Assembly: GCA_963757185.1 (NCBI GenBank)
Contig: CAVWQI010000008.1
Span: 632,226 to 696,225 of the forward strand
Source: JAQBQB01 sp963757185
GTDB taxonomy: Bacteria; Gemmatimonadota; Gemmatimonadetes; Gemmatimonadales; Gemmatimonadaceae
DNA length: 64,000 nt
Direction: 5' to 3'
Shown: one piece after another, positions 1-8,179 of the stretch
Layout of the letters: every line of letters starts with the position of its first letter
Numbering within the stretch: position 1 is the first letter of the stretch
The notes under the pieces: generated by a model
Databases searched by the model: none
The model's input: the letters and a program-made list of their open reading frames with translations, nothing else
What the model was told of the DNA's origin: nothing
Position numbers and translations under genes: made by a program

Positions 1-24
1 GCGTGGCTGCGTGAAGGACGCCAC

Positions 25-615
25 ATGCCGCGCCGCGTAGCGGGTGTCTCGGCCGCGCTGATCGCGGCGACGCTCGCGTGCGTTGTCTTCGCGCAAGTTC
101 GCGCGGACCGCGACGTGAGCGAGGATCGCCGCAATTCATTCTCGCGGGCCGACGAAGCTGCGCTGCGTCGCATCGACGCGCCGCTCGAGGTCACCGTTCA
201 TCTCGCCGCCGAGGATCCGCGTCTCACGGATCTCGATCGCGGGGTGCTGGCGAAGCTCCGGCGCACGATGAAGTCGGTGACCGTTGTATACGCGGCGCGG
301 AGCCGGAGCGGGTTGTTCGAGGGATCGAACAGCCACTACGGCGAAGTGTGGTACGAGCTTGGAGGCAAAAAGGAGATGAACCGATCGAGCACGGAACCGA
401 TCGTGCTCGAGACGGTGTACAGGCTCGCGGGCATCGCGGCGCCAACGGCGGCGGAGGAACCCGCGTATCGCGGATACCCACTTGCGAAGACGGTGGCGGC
501 GGCGCCATGGATATTCTTCGTCGCGTGGCCGCTGGTGGTGGCGCTGGCGTGGTGGCGGGCGACGTCGTCGAAAGGGCGCGAACAGCGCGGTCTCGCGACC
601 GCCGTCGTTGGTTGA
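25..615 (+). CDS. GldG-like membrane protein, possibly the 3' part of a longer gene
   Basis: The 196-residue product has a hydrophobic segment near residues 8-24, a soluble stretch beginning ADRDVSEDRRNSFS, and a C-terminal membrane segment at about 160-178. The soluble stretch resembles the extracytoplasmic domain of GldG-type subunits encoded next to ABC-2 permeases (family resemblance judged by eye). An AGGA precedes the ATG by about 7 bases, which supports this start. However, the frame is open to the left edge of the window, so the protein could begin upstream. No partner ABC gene is visible inside the window. Confidence 0.6.
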   Translation: MPRRVAGVSAALIAATLACVVFAQVRADRDVSEDRRNSFSRADEAALRRIDAPLEVTVHLAAEDPRLTDLDRGVLAKLRRTMKSVTVVYAARSRSGLFEGSNSHYGEVWYELGGKKEMNRSSTEPIVLETVYRLAGIAAPTAAEEPAYRGYPLAKTVAAAPWIFFVAWPLVVALAWWRATSSKGREQRGLATAVVG

Positions 616-676
616 GGGTTTCGATATTGGATTCTGAGTGACTGATGACGTGACAGGTTCTCGACGGGAGCGGGGA

Positions 677-1408
677 ATGCGAACGACGATTTCAAAGAGT
701 GTGTTGCTTCTTTTGGTCGCGAGCGTAGCGGCGGCCCAGGCACCGGCGGATGCGTCGGCGACGAAGCGAGTGAGCTTCGCGAAAGAGACGGTGGGGAAGG
801 AGCCCGCGTCGTTCGCGCCGATGGTCGGCAGTTGGGTGATGTCGCAGGACGCCGGCCACAAGGTGCTCTTCATCGACGGGCGCGTGTGGAAACGCGGGCA
901 GCCGGCGGGCGGGTTGGCCGACAAGGCCCGTGAGCTCTACGGCGCGCGCAATGAAGAGTTCATCGAGAGCATCAAGGCGTTCGCGTACTATCCGATCGCC
1001 GTCTACAAGGGCCTCGACAACTTCGAGAACGGCGAGATCTCCGTCCGCTTCCAGATGATCGGCGGCACGCTCGACCGCTGCGCCGGCATTCTCTTCGACG
1101 TCAAGCCGAACGGCGACTATCTCACCGTTCGCTACAACGGCACCGAAGACAATGTCGTGCTCTGGACGTTCAACAACGGCGTGCGGAAGTTCGTGAATCG
1201 CGCCCCGACGCTCACGCCACTCGAGCTCGGGACGTGGCACACGCTCAGGATCAGCGTGCACGGCACGTCGCTCAAATCGTGGCTCGACGACAAGCCGATG
1301 CACGACTACACGCTGTCGGCGCCGGTGTCGGGGAAGATCGGCGTGTGGTCGAAGACGGACAGCATGATCGAGTTCGACGACTTCACCGTTACGCCGACGG
1401 CCAAATGA
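677..1408 (+). CDS. Secreted lectin-like (DUF1080/LamG-type) protein
   Basis: The ATG at 677 has GGAG about 7 bases upstream and opens a clear signal peptide (MRTTISKSVLLLLVASVAAAQA). The in-frame start 39 bases earlier would put charged residues before the signal, so I reject it. The rest reads as a concanavalin-like beta sandwich: a segment around FENGEISVRFQM, then GTWHTLRISV and a C-terminal IEFDDFTV strand. These are typical of DUF1080/3-keto-disaccharide hydrolase or laminin-G-like folds. Substrate unknown; glycan binding is inferred. Its stop overlaps the next start as ATGA, so the two are probably translationally coupled. Confidence 0.72.
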   Translation: MRTTISKSVLLLLVASVAAAQAPADASATKRVSFAKETVGKEPASFAPMVGSWVMSQDAGHKVLFIDGRVWKRGQPAGGLADKARELYGARNEEFIESIKAFAYYPIAVYKGLDNFENGEISVRFQMIGGTLDRCAGILFDVKPNGDYLTVRYNGTEDNVVLWTFNNGVRKFVNRAPTLTPLELGTWHTLRISVHGTSLKSWLDDKPMHDYTLSAPVSGKIGVWSKTDSMIEFDDFTVTPTAK

Positions 1409-2049
1409 ATCGCCTGCTGCCATTCGTCGCGCTCGCCGTCGCTCCGCTCGTCGCGGACGCGCAATCCAAGCCGGCCGCCAAGTGCGACTGGAAACCATCC
1501 GACGCGTGGGTGAAGCGTCAGGCCGAGTTCTTCGACGACTCGAAGCACGACTGGAGCGACGACACGCTGCGCACGGCGCTGCTGCAAGCCGCGGGACTCG
1601 GTGCGTCGTTGACCGCGCCGGTGCAACTCGGCGTTCAGGTCGAGGGGAGGGAACCGGCGCTCGGCTCCGGCGCCGCGGCGATGACGGAGCGCCTCAAGGC
1701 GCTCGCCGCTCAGCGCGGCTCGAAGTGGCCGACGCGCAGCGTCGTCGGCGCGGCCGGCGTGCACGCCGTTTATCTGCTTTCGCAGAGCGACACCGGCCTC
1801 GCGCGCAACGTGCTGCACCGAATGATGGAGGCCGGCCCCGCCGAGTCGGCCGCGGCCGACGTCGCGACGTTCGAGGACCATCTACGCCTCGTCTGGGGAC
1901 GAAAGCAGATCTACGGCACGCAATTCAAGATCGGCGCCGGCGGAAAGATCGAGCTGTCGCCGATGGAGGACTCGGCGCACGCCGATTTTCGCCGCGAGGA
2001 CGCGGGGCTGCCGCCGTTCAAACTCGGCCTCTGTTTGGCCGGAAAGTGA
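1405..2049 (+). CDS. Secreted DUF6624-like protein
   Basis: The start is the ATG overlapping the upstream stop. It gives a signal peptide (MNRLLPFVALAVAPLVADAQ), whereas frames extended further upstream have no signal. The 214-residue product contains GSKWPTRSVVG, a helix-rich AVYLLSQSDT segment and an IYGTQF motif. That order recalls DUF6624 proteins (trp-proline turn, AxFLVQH-like segment, YGTQ). The molecular role of that family is not known to me. It is likely exported and co-expressed with the upstream lectin-like protein. Assignment rests on motif order only. Confidence 0.65.
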   Translation: MNRLLPFVALAVAPLVADAQSKPAAKCDWKPSDAWVKRQAEFFDDSKHDWSDDTLRTALLQAAGLGASLTAPVQLGVQVEGREPALGSGAAAMTERLKALAAQRGSKWPTRSVVGAAGVHAVYLLSQSDTGLARNVLHRMMEAGPAESAAADVATFEDHLRLVWGRKQIYGTQFKIGAGGKIELSPMEDSAHADFRREDAGLPPFKLGLCLAGK

Positions 2050-2057
2050 GCGACGCC

Positions 2058-2435
2058 CTATCGCTTTTCTTCCATTAGCGCCAGGGCGTTGCCTTCGGAG
2101 TCGTGGAACTCACAGAGCCACAGGTCGTGGTCCGGCATCTTCGCGATCAGGTGCGGCGCGTTGGTGAAGTGCACGCCCTTGTTCGCTAGCTCACTCTGCA
2201 CTCCCTCGATGTCCTCGACGAAGTAGTAGAGAATCGAGCTGAGGTGGTCGTCTTGCGGCCGCTCCGCGGTCGTCAGCATGAGCCGCGTTCCACCGCAATT
2301 GAAAAACGACAGGTTCGCCCCGGCGTCGAACAGGTGGGGCAGGCCGAGCACGTCGCGGTAAAAAGCCGACGCCCGCGGGACGTCCTTGCAGACGACGGCG
2401 ATCTGGCCGATGCGAGACTTGGCGAGGTTGGGCAT
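2058..2435 (-). CDS. VOC family protein (glyoxalase/dioxygenase superfamily)
   Basis: The 125-residue product has the paired beta-alpha-beta-beta-beta layout of the vicinal oxygen chelate fold: IGQIAVVCKDVPRASAFYRD at the N-terminus and HDLWLCEFHDSEGNALALME at the C-terminus. The latter carries the usual metal-ligand glutamate region. The start is fixed by GGAGG seven bases upstream of ATG; the longer in-frame extension is a shadow of the marR gene. It is divergently transcribed from a MarR regulator, with twin palindromes between them, so it is a likely MarR target. Substrate (for example an electrophile or antibiotic) cannot be read from sequence. Confidence 0.9.
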   Translation of the reverse strand: MPNLAKSRIGQIAVVCKDVPRASAFYRDVLGLPHLFDAGANLSFFNCGGTRLMLTTAERPQDDHLSSILYYFVEDIEGVQSELANKGVHFTNAPHLIAKMPDHDLWLCEFHDSEGNALALMEEKR

Positions 2436-2494
2436 GGGCGAACCCTCCGGTTGATCGCCGCGCGGCCTTGCCGGCCGCCGGCTCGCGCGATTAG

Positions 2495-2536
2495 TTAGTT
2501 CAGCTAACGACCCAGCATAATACTTAGCCGAGCTAA
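2495..2536. promoter_or_regulatory. Twin MarR-type operator boxes
   Basis: Two perfect inverted repeats with the same design lie in the divergent region. TTAG-N5-CTAA occurs at 2495-2507 and again at 2524-2536, centres 29 bases apart (close to three helical turns, so on one DNA face). The second ends seven bases before the marR GTG. TTAG/CTAA half-sites fit a winged-helix MarR dimer. Binding by the adjacent MarR protein is inferred. Confidence 0.6.
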
Positions 2537-2543
2537 ATACAAG

Positions 2544-3023
2544 GTGCCTTCGTCCAGCCACTCCTCCGGCGCCCGCCCTCGGCCGCCCGGCTCCTCCCCC
2601 GCCGCGACGCACGACCTCGCCGACCGCCTTCACTCGTCCGCGATTCACCTCCTCCGGCGCCTGCGCCGAGAAGACGACGCCTCGGGTCTGCCGGCGCCCC
2701 AGCTGTCCGCGCTCTCGGTGATCGTCTTCGGCGGACCCGTCACTCTTGGAGAGCTGGCCCACGCCGAGCAGGTGCGTCCGCCGACGATCACGCGTCTGGT
2801 CGACAAACTCGAGGCCGCCGGCTTGGTCGACCGCGTCGCCGATCCCGTCGACCGCCGCGTCTCACGCGTCGAGGCGACGGCGAAGGGCGTCAAACTCCTT
2901 CACGACGGCCGCCGCCGACGCGTCGCCTCGCTCGCCGCTTCCCTCCGCGAGCTTCCGGCACGCGAACGCTCGGCGCTATCGAAAGCGGTTCCGATTCTGG
3001 AAAAGGTGGTTCGCGCCGGCTAG
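2544..3023 (+). CDS. MarR family transcriptional regulator
   Basis: The 159-residue product has the MarR winged helix-turn-helix: LSALSVIVFGGPVTLGELA, then recognition helix VRPPTITRLVDKLEAAGLV, and the wing VADPVDRRVSRVEATAKG (the DxRxxR signature region). Start is GTG at 2544. The first ~22 residues are Ser/Pro-rich, so a later start is possible. It is divergent from the VOC gene and sits directly against the twin TTAG-N5-CTAA boxes, which suggests autorepression and control of the neighbour. Ligand unknown. Confidence 0.9.
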   Translation: MPSSSHSSGARPRPPGSSPAATHDLADRLHSSAIHLLRRLRREDDASGLPAPQLSALSVIVFGGPVTLGELAHAEQVRPPTITRLVDKLEAAGLVDRVADPVDRRVSRVEATAKGVKLLHDGRRRRVASLAASLRELPARERSALSKAVPILEKVVRAG

Positions 3024-3045
3024 TGCCTCTTGCACCTGACGCCGC

Positions 3046-4083
3046 GTGACCCCTTACGCTGCGAGCATGCCTCCCTATTCCGAGCACCTCTCTTCTCTTC
3101 GCGTCAGCGGCTGGGAGATCCCGACCGCCCTCACGCTGCCGACTCCTCTCGGGCAAAACGTCGAGAGCGCGGTCCTCCTGATTCCGGGGTCGCTGTTCAG
3201 CGACGTCAACGGCGACTACCCGACGTGGAATTCCTTCCCCCACGTCTACGCCCATCTCGCGCATCAGCTCTCCGCGCTCGGCCACGCCGTCTTCCGTTTC
3301 GCGAAGCTCGGCCCCGGCACGGGGAGCGTTCCGGTCGACGCGGAGCTCGCCGCGACGATCCGAACCTGGGAAGGACGATTGATCATCGCTTCGGCGATGC
3401 TCGATGCGATGCGACGCGCGCTCGATGAGCAGGGTATCCGCCCGCGCCGCGTGATCGCCGCAGGGCACAGCGAGGGCTCCGTCGTCGCCAGCCGCCTCGC
3501 CGTCTCCGCGCACGGCGAATCGCTCGACGGCGTCGTGCTGCTCGCGGGTCCGTCCGTCGGCATCCTCGGCATCATGCGCGAGCAGATCGGCTTCGGGCTG
3601 GAGCCTGAGCAGATCGACGAGGTGCGCGCGCGTCTGGACAGGGTGATCGAGCACGTTCGCCGCGGAGAGGCGATTCCCGCGGAGCTGGGGAATGGGCCCG
3701 GGATGGGTATCGGCGCGCTGATCTCGATGCCCGACGAAGGCCGTCGCTACATGCGCGACGTCGACGCCACGGACCCGCTCGAGCTCGCGCGCAGCATGAC
3801 GCAGCGCACGCTCGTCGTGCAGGGCGGCAACGACGGTTCGGTCCCCGCCCGCCACGGCGAGGCACTGCGCGACGCGTTGCGATCACGACCCGGCGGCGAG
3901 TCGAAGACGTCGTACCTGTTCGTGCCCGACGTGACGCACATGTTCAAGGTCGTGCCGCCGGAGGTCACGGGACCCGACGCGTTCGGATATCCGGGTGAGA
4001 CCGATCGCCGAGTGACGGACGGCATCGACGAATGGATAAGAAGCATCACTCCGACACTTGCTCAGAAAGTTAGGCAGCACTAA
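3046..4083 (+). CDS. Alpha/beta hydrolase (dienelactone hydrolase/esterase type)
   Basis: A 345-residue alpha/beta hydrolase. VLLIPGS (oxyanion-hole strand) is followed by the nucleophile elbow GHSEG at residues 140-144, then an acidic GGNDGSVP loop and a histidine loop DVTHMF near the C-terminus, giving a plausible Ser-Asp-His triad. No signal peptide. The GTG at 3046 and the ATG at 3067 are both possible starts, and neither has a strong ribosome site. It lies 22 bases downstream of marR on the same strand and could be co-transcribed. Substrate unknown. Confidence 0.83.
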   Translation: MTPYAASMPPYSEHLSSLRVSGWEIPTALTLPTPLGQNVESAVLLIPGSLFSDVNGDYPTWNSFPHVYAHLAHQLSALGHAVFRFAKLGPGTGSVPVDAELAATIRTWEGRLIIASAMLDAMRRALDEQGIRPRRVIAAGHSEGSVVASRLAVSAHGESLDGVVLLAGPSVGILGIMREQIGFGLEPEQIDEVRARLDRVIEHVRRGEAIPAELGNGPGMGIGALISMPDEGRRYMRDVDATDPLELARSMTQRTLVVQGGNDGSVPARHGEALRDALRSRPGGESKTSYLFVPDVTHMFKVVPPEVTGPDAFGYPGETDRRVTDGIDEWIRSITPTLAQKVRQH

Positions 4084-4109
4084 CTTCTGTTTGTCTCCAC
4101 CCTAATCCA

Positions 4110-5506
4110 CTGGTCCTCCCCCGCCTTCTCCGCCCGGAACCGCCGCAGCCCGACGACGACCAGCCGCCGCACCCCGACCACGGCTGGCGACGCTCGCGCA
4201 TCGCCCCGAGCCTCCAGGAGGTCTACCGCAGCGTCCCGATCGACGCGCGGGGCTTCTTCGGCAAGCTGCTCGCCTTTGCCGGCCCCGGGTATCTGGTCGC
4301 CGTCGGCTACATGGACCCCGGCAACTGGGCGACGGACCTCGCCGGCGGTTCGCGCTTCGGCTACACGCTGCTCAGCGTCGTGCTGGTCTCGAACATCATG
4401 GCGGTGCTGCTCCAGGGCCTCGCGTCGAAGCTTGGCATCGTCACCGGCCGAGACCTCGCGCAGGCGTGTCGCGACCACTACTCGAAGCCGACCGCGATCG
4501 TGCTCTGGGTTCTCTGCGAGATCGCGATCGCCGCCTGCGACCTGGCGGAGGTCATCGGATCGGCGATCGCGCTGAACCTCCTGTTCCATCTGCCGATCGC
4601 GGCCGGCGTGCTCGTCACCGGCTTCGACGTCCTGTTGCTGCTGGCTCTGCAGAATCGCGGGGTTCGCGTCCTCGAGGCGCTCGTCATCACGCTGATCGCG
4701 TCGGTCGGACTCTGCTTCATGTTCGAGATCGTTCTCGCCCATCCGAACGTCGGCGAGCTGGCCAAGGGATTCCTGCCGACCGCCGACATCGTCCGCAATC
4801 GCGAGATGCTCTACATCGCCATCGGCATCCTCGGCGCGACGGTCATGCCGCACAACCTCTACCTCCACTCGTCGATCGTGCAGACGCGCCGCTACGCCGA
4901 GACGAGCGAGGGGCGCCGTGAGGCGGTGCGGTTCGCGTTTCTCGACTCGACGATCGCGCTGAGCTTCGCCTTCTTCGTCAACGCGGCGATTCTGGTCGTG
5001 GCGGCCAGCACGTTCCACACGTCTGGCCACGCCGAAGTCGCCGAGATCCAGGACGCGCACAAGCTGCTCACTCCGTTGCTCGGCGCCGGCGCCAGCACCG
5101 CGTTCGCGCTGGCGCTCCTCGCCTCGGGGCAGAATTCGACCGTCACCGGCACCCTCGCCGGTCAGATCGTGATGGAGGGCTTCCTCAACATCCGGCTGCG
5201 GCCCTGGCTCCGCCGCCTGATCACCCGCGCGATCGCCATTGTCCCGGCCGCCATCGTCGCCATCTTCTACGGCGAACGCGGCACCGCACAGTTGCTGATC
5301 CTCAGCCAGGTGATTCTGAGCTTGCAGCTCTCGTTCGCGGTCTTTCCACTCGTCGCGTTCACGTCCGATCGGGCCAAGATGGGCGCGTTCGTGAACGCGA
5401 CCTGGCTCAAGGCGGCCGCCTGGACGACGGCGCTGGTGATCGCGGCGCTCAACGCGTGGCTGCTCGCACAGACCGTCCGCGGCTGGTTCGGGGAGGGGGC
5501 GCCTAG
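4110..5506 (+). CDS. mntH: NRAMP family Mn2+/Fe2+ transporter (one probable frameshift, start unclear)
   Basis: Inner-membrane divalent-metal importer. The hallmark TM1 motif DPGNWATD appears at 4314 onward and the TM6 motif MPHNLYLHS near 4847. About 11 hydrophobic segments follow. The frame is open from 4074, but no ATG, GTG or TTG occurs before the ATG inside TM1, so real initiation is probably at a CTG (4110) or was lost to an indel. At the 3' end the frame runs past its stop into the next gene. One base missing from the G-run at 5491-5499 would restore a TAG at 5504-5506 that overlaps the uspA GTG. First gene of a metal operon. Confidence 0.85.
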
Positions 5507-5985
5507 TGTACAAACGCATCCTCGTTCCCCTCGAGCACTCCGACTACGACGCCGCGATTCTCGAACACGTGTCGGCGTTGGCGCATTTCTGCGGGGCGTC
5601 GATCGTGCTCATCCACGTGGCCGACGGCTGGGCCGCGCGCAACTTGAAGCAGCTCAACCTGCGCGAGTCGGAGGAGATGCGACTCGACCGCGAGTACATC
5701 GAGGCGCAGTGCGCGGCTCTCGCGGCGAGCGGGCTGCGCGCCGACTCCATCCTTGCCGCCGGCGACCCATCCAAGGAGATCGCCGCTGCCGCGGCGCGCG
5801 AATCGTGCGACCTGATCGCCATGTCCACGCACGGGCACCGCTTCATCAAGGACATCATCTACGGCAGCGTGGCGAACGAGGTACGGCACCGGTCGCGCGT
5901 TCCTGTCCTGCTCGTGCGCGGCGAGCGCCGCACGCCGCGCGATAATCCCATCGCGCCGCCCCCCCCACCGTCATCGCCCGTATGA
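5506..5985 (+). CDS. Universal stress protein (UspA family)
   Basis: The 159-residue product starts YKRILVPLEHSDY and ends with a nucleotide-binding loop MSTHGHRFIKDIIYGSVANEV followed by VPVLLVR, the UspA fold with a G-x9-G-S phosphate-binding pattern. That pattern suggests an ATP-binding subtype. The tail is proline-rich and not conserved-looking. GTG start overlaps the transporter stop (TAGTG), and the stop overlaps the regulator start (ATGA). Position between a metal transporter and a metalloregulator suggests a role in metal or redox stress (inference). Confidence 0.9.
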   Translation: MYKRILVPLEHSDYDAAILEHVSALAHFCGASIVLIHVADGWAARNLKQLNLRESEEMRLDREYIEAQCAALAASGLRADSILAAGDPSKEIAAAAARESCDLIAMSTHGHRFIKDIIYGSVANEVRHRSRVPVLLVRGERRTPRDNPIAPPPPPSSPV

Positions 5986-6674
5986 CCGCCGTCCGCGCGA
6001 CGCAGTCGCTGACCGCGCCGGTCGAAGACTACCTCAAGGTGATCTTCGAGCTCGAGAGCGCGGGTGAACCGGCCGGGACGAACGAGATCGCCGCCGAGTT
6101 GGGCGTGGCGCCCGCTTCGGTGAGCGGAATGGTGCGGCGGCTCGTCGGCCAGCGCCTCATCACGCACGAGCGATATCGCGGCGTGCGCCTGACGCGCGAA
6201 GGACGCCGCGCTGCGCTGCGCACGATCCGCCGCCACCGCGTGATCGAGGCGTATCTCACGCAGGCGCTCCACTACCCGTGGGATCTCGTGCACGACGAAG
6301 CCGAGCGTCTCGAGCACGCTGCCTCGGACGAGTTGATCGACCGAATGGCGGCGGCGATCGGTGAGCCGACGACAGATCCGCACGGGGCGCCGATCCCGAC
6401 GCGCGAAGGGACGCTTCGCGAGCGCACGCTGCCGACCCTGAATGAGATCGAAGAAGGCCGGCGTGTACTCGTCGAGCGCGTCGGCGACCGGGATCCAGGT
6501 CAACTGAGGTATCTCGCCGAGCTCGGAATCATTCCGGGCACGCGCGTCGAAGTCGAGTCGCGGGCGCCCTACGACGGCCCAATCAAACTTCGTGTTGGGG
6601 GGGGGAAAGCCACGCGATCCATCGGCCCGGCGCTGGCGAGACAGATCTTTGTTTCGCGCGCCGAGTCTCGCTAA
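5982..6674 (+). CDS. DtxR/MntR family metal-dependent regulator
   Basis: The 230-residue product has an N-terminal winged helix (VEDYLKVIFELE, recognition segment VAPASVSGMVRRLV, wing VRLTREG), then a dimerisation/metal domain with LHYPWDLVHDEAERLEHAASDEL carrying the expected His/Glu ligands. A C-terminal FeoA/SH3-like domain covers about residues 155-225. Length matches three-domain DtxR/IdeR rather than short MntR. Overlap with uspA and the NRAMP gene upstream suggests it represses the operon when Mn2+ or Fe2+ is plentiful. I did not find a clear operator. Confidence 0.9.
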   Translation: MTAVRATQSLTAPVEDYLKVIFELESAGEPAGTNEIAAELGVAPASVSGMVRRLVGQRLITHERYRGVRLTREGRRAALRTIRRHRVIEAYLTQALHYPWDLVHDEAERLEHAASDELIDRMAAAIGEPTTDPHGAPIPTREGTLRERTLPTLNEIEEGRRVLVERVGDRDPGQLRYLAELGIIPGTRVEVESRAPYDGPIKLRVGGGKATRSIGPALARQIFVSRAESR

Positions 6675-6678
6675 CGCG

Positions 6679-7224
6679 TCAGCTCGTACTCTGACGACGG
6701 TCGGTCTGCCGTCGATCCCACTCCGCACGCGACTGCCGCGCGACGTTGTCGAGTTTTCTCCGTCCGTGCGTGAAGCCGGTCGCGGCAAGGTCGCGCACGA
6801 TCTCCCACGGCCCGGTCGTCGAAAGCTGCGACGTCCACGCTCGCTGGAGGTCGGACTCCATGTCGGCGAACTCCCGCGAGGCGAAGTCGGGGTTGTGGCT
6901 CGCGATCTGGCCTAGATAGTACGCCCCGCGCACGTCGTCGTATGCGATGTCTGCCGGACGTTCGGCGAGCGAATCGTAGTGCTCGCGAAAATGCGCGTCG
7001 TCCTCCTGATTCACGGAGTGCGCTGCCTCGATGACCGCGTGCCCGGCCCACCATCCGCCGATCGCGCCGGCGACGCCGCCGATGATTGCTCCCACTGGGC
7101 CGGCGGCCGACCCGATTCCCGCACCGACGAGCGCTCCGGAGAGCCCTCCAATCCGGTCGAGGGAGGGGCCGTTTCCCTTGCTCGCGCCCGCGCTCCCGCT
7201 ATTTCTGTCATCCTCGCCTGGCAT
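6679..7224 (-). CDS. Glycine-zipper membrane-associated protein
   Basis: A 181-residue protein of unknown function. After a polar start comes a Gly/Ala-rich block (GALVGAGIGSAAGPVGAIIG and on) with GxxxG spacing, typical of glycine-zipper segments that insert into or line membranes. The rest is charged and helical and ends Arg/Gln-rich. I chose the ATG at 7224, which has AGGA nearby and AGGAGG further up; two upstream ATGs are possible. It converges on the DtxR-type gene with only four bases between stop codons. No family recognised. Confidence 0.62.
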   Translation of the reverse strand: MPGEDDRNSGSAGASKGNGPSLDRIGGLSGALVGAGIGSAAGPVGAIIGGVAGAIGGWWAGHAVIEAAHSVNQEDDAHFREHYDSLAERPADIAYDDVRGAYYLGQIASHNPDFASREFADMESDLQRAWTSQLSTTGPWEIVRDLAATGFTHGRRKLDNVARQSRAEWDRRQTDRRQSTS

Positions 7225-7354
7225 GGTCCTGCCTTTCCTCCTCATGAACTCCTTGCTCCCGGCTCTGACGTCCACCTTCCCACCTCTCTCAGAATAGCAT
7301 CAGTGCAAATCCGGCGCTCAACCAAATCAGCGCCTTGACGCACGCATTCTCGCC

Positions 7355-8179
7355 GTGCCGATTCCTCACATGCCTGGCCGAATTCGAATCGGGACACAGG
7401 GTTGGAACTACGACGCCTGGGTCGGACCCTTCTACCCCGCGACCACGCGGCCGGCCGACTATCTGACCGTCTATGCGCGGGGATTCGACACAGTCGAGGT
7501 CGATTCCACCTTTTACGCCACGCCGGTGGCCAAGACGGTCCGCGGATGGGCGGAACGAACACCGGATGACTTCATTTTCGCCCTCAAGGTCCCTCAGGAG
7601 ATCACCCACGAGCGACGGCTGCGTAACGCCGACGACCTCATGGATGAGTTCGTCGATCGGGCGCGCGAGCTCGGCCGCAAGCTCGGCCCGATTCTGATTC
7701 AGCTCGGACCCGACTTCGCGCCGAACGAACTGCCGGCCCTCGCCCAGTTCCTTCCCAAGTTGCCGCGCGACGTCCGATTCGCGATCGAGTTCCGCCAGCG
7801 CGGCTGGATCCACGACGGCGTGCTCGCGTTGCTCGCCGAACATCACGTCGCGCTCGCCTTGAGCGACGGACGCTGGATTCCCCGCAAGCAGATGCTGCAG
7901 CTCGCCACCCGTCCCACCGCCGATTTTCTCTACGTCCGATGGATGGGCCCCGACCAGGGGATCGTAGACTATTCACGCATCCAGGTGGACCGTCGCCGCG
8001 AGCTGGAGGCATGGACGCAGGTTCTGTGGCCCTACGCGGAACAGGGGCGCGAGGTGTACGGATACGTGAACAACCATTTCGCCGGCCATTCGCCCGAGTC
8101 GGCCCGCGAGCTCCAGCGCCTGCTCGGCCAGGCCGCCGTCGAACCGGAACAGCTCGGCGAACAGATGAGTCTTTTCTAA
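7355..8179 (+). CDS. DUF72 family protein (YecE-like)
   Basis: The 274-residue product shows the DUF72 TIM-barrel signature: RIGTQGWNYDAWVGPFYP at the N-terminus, TVEVDSTFYATP, FIFALKVP, FAIEFRQRGW and YGYVNNHFAGHSP at the C-terminus. The biochemical role of DUF72 is not settled. Start is GTG at 7355; the ATG at 7370 is equally possible since neither has a strong ribosome site. Its TAA abuts the next ATG without a gap, so it heads a four-gene run ending in surf1. Confidence 0.88.
   Translation: MPIPHMPGRIRIGTQGWNYDAWVGPFYPATTRPADYLTVYARGFDTVEVDSTFYATPVAKTVRGWAERTPDDFIFALKVPQEITHERRLRNADDLMDEFVDRARELGRKLGPILIQLGPDFAPNELPALAQFLPKLPRDVRFAIEFRQRGWIHDGVLALLAEHHVALALSDGRWIPRKQMLQLATRPTADFLYVRWMGPDQGIVDYSRIQVDRRRELEAWTQVLWPYAEQGREVYGYVNNHFAGHSPESARELQRLLGQAAVEPEQLGEQMSLF

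Noticed and set aside
5506..5945. An apparent C-terminal extension of the NRAMP transporter across uspA
   Set aside because: Out-of-frame Arg-rich text overlapping a clear UspA. Explained by one missing G near 5491-5499.
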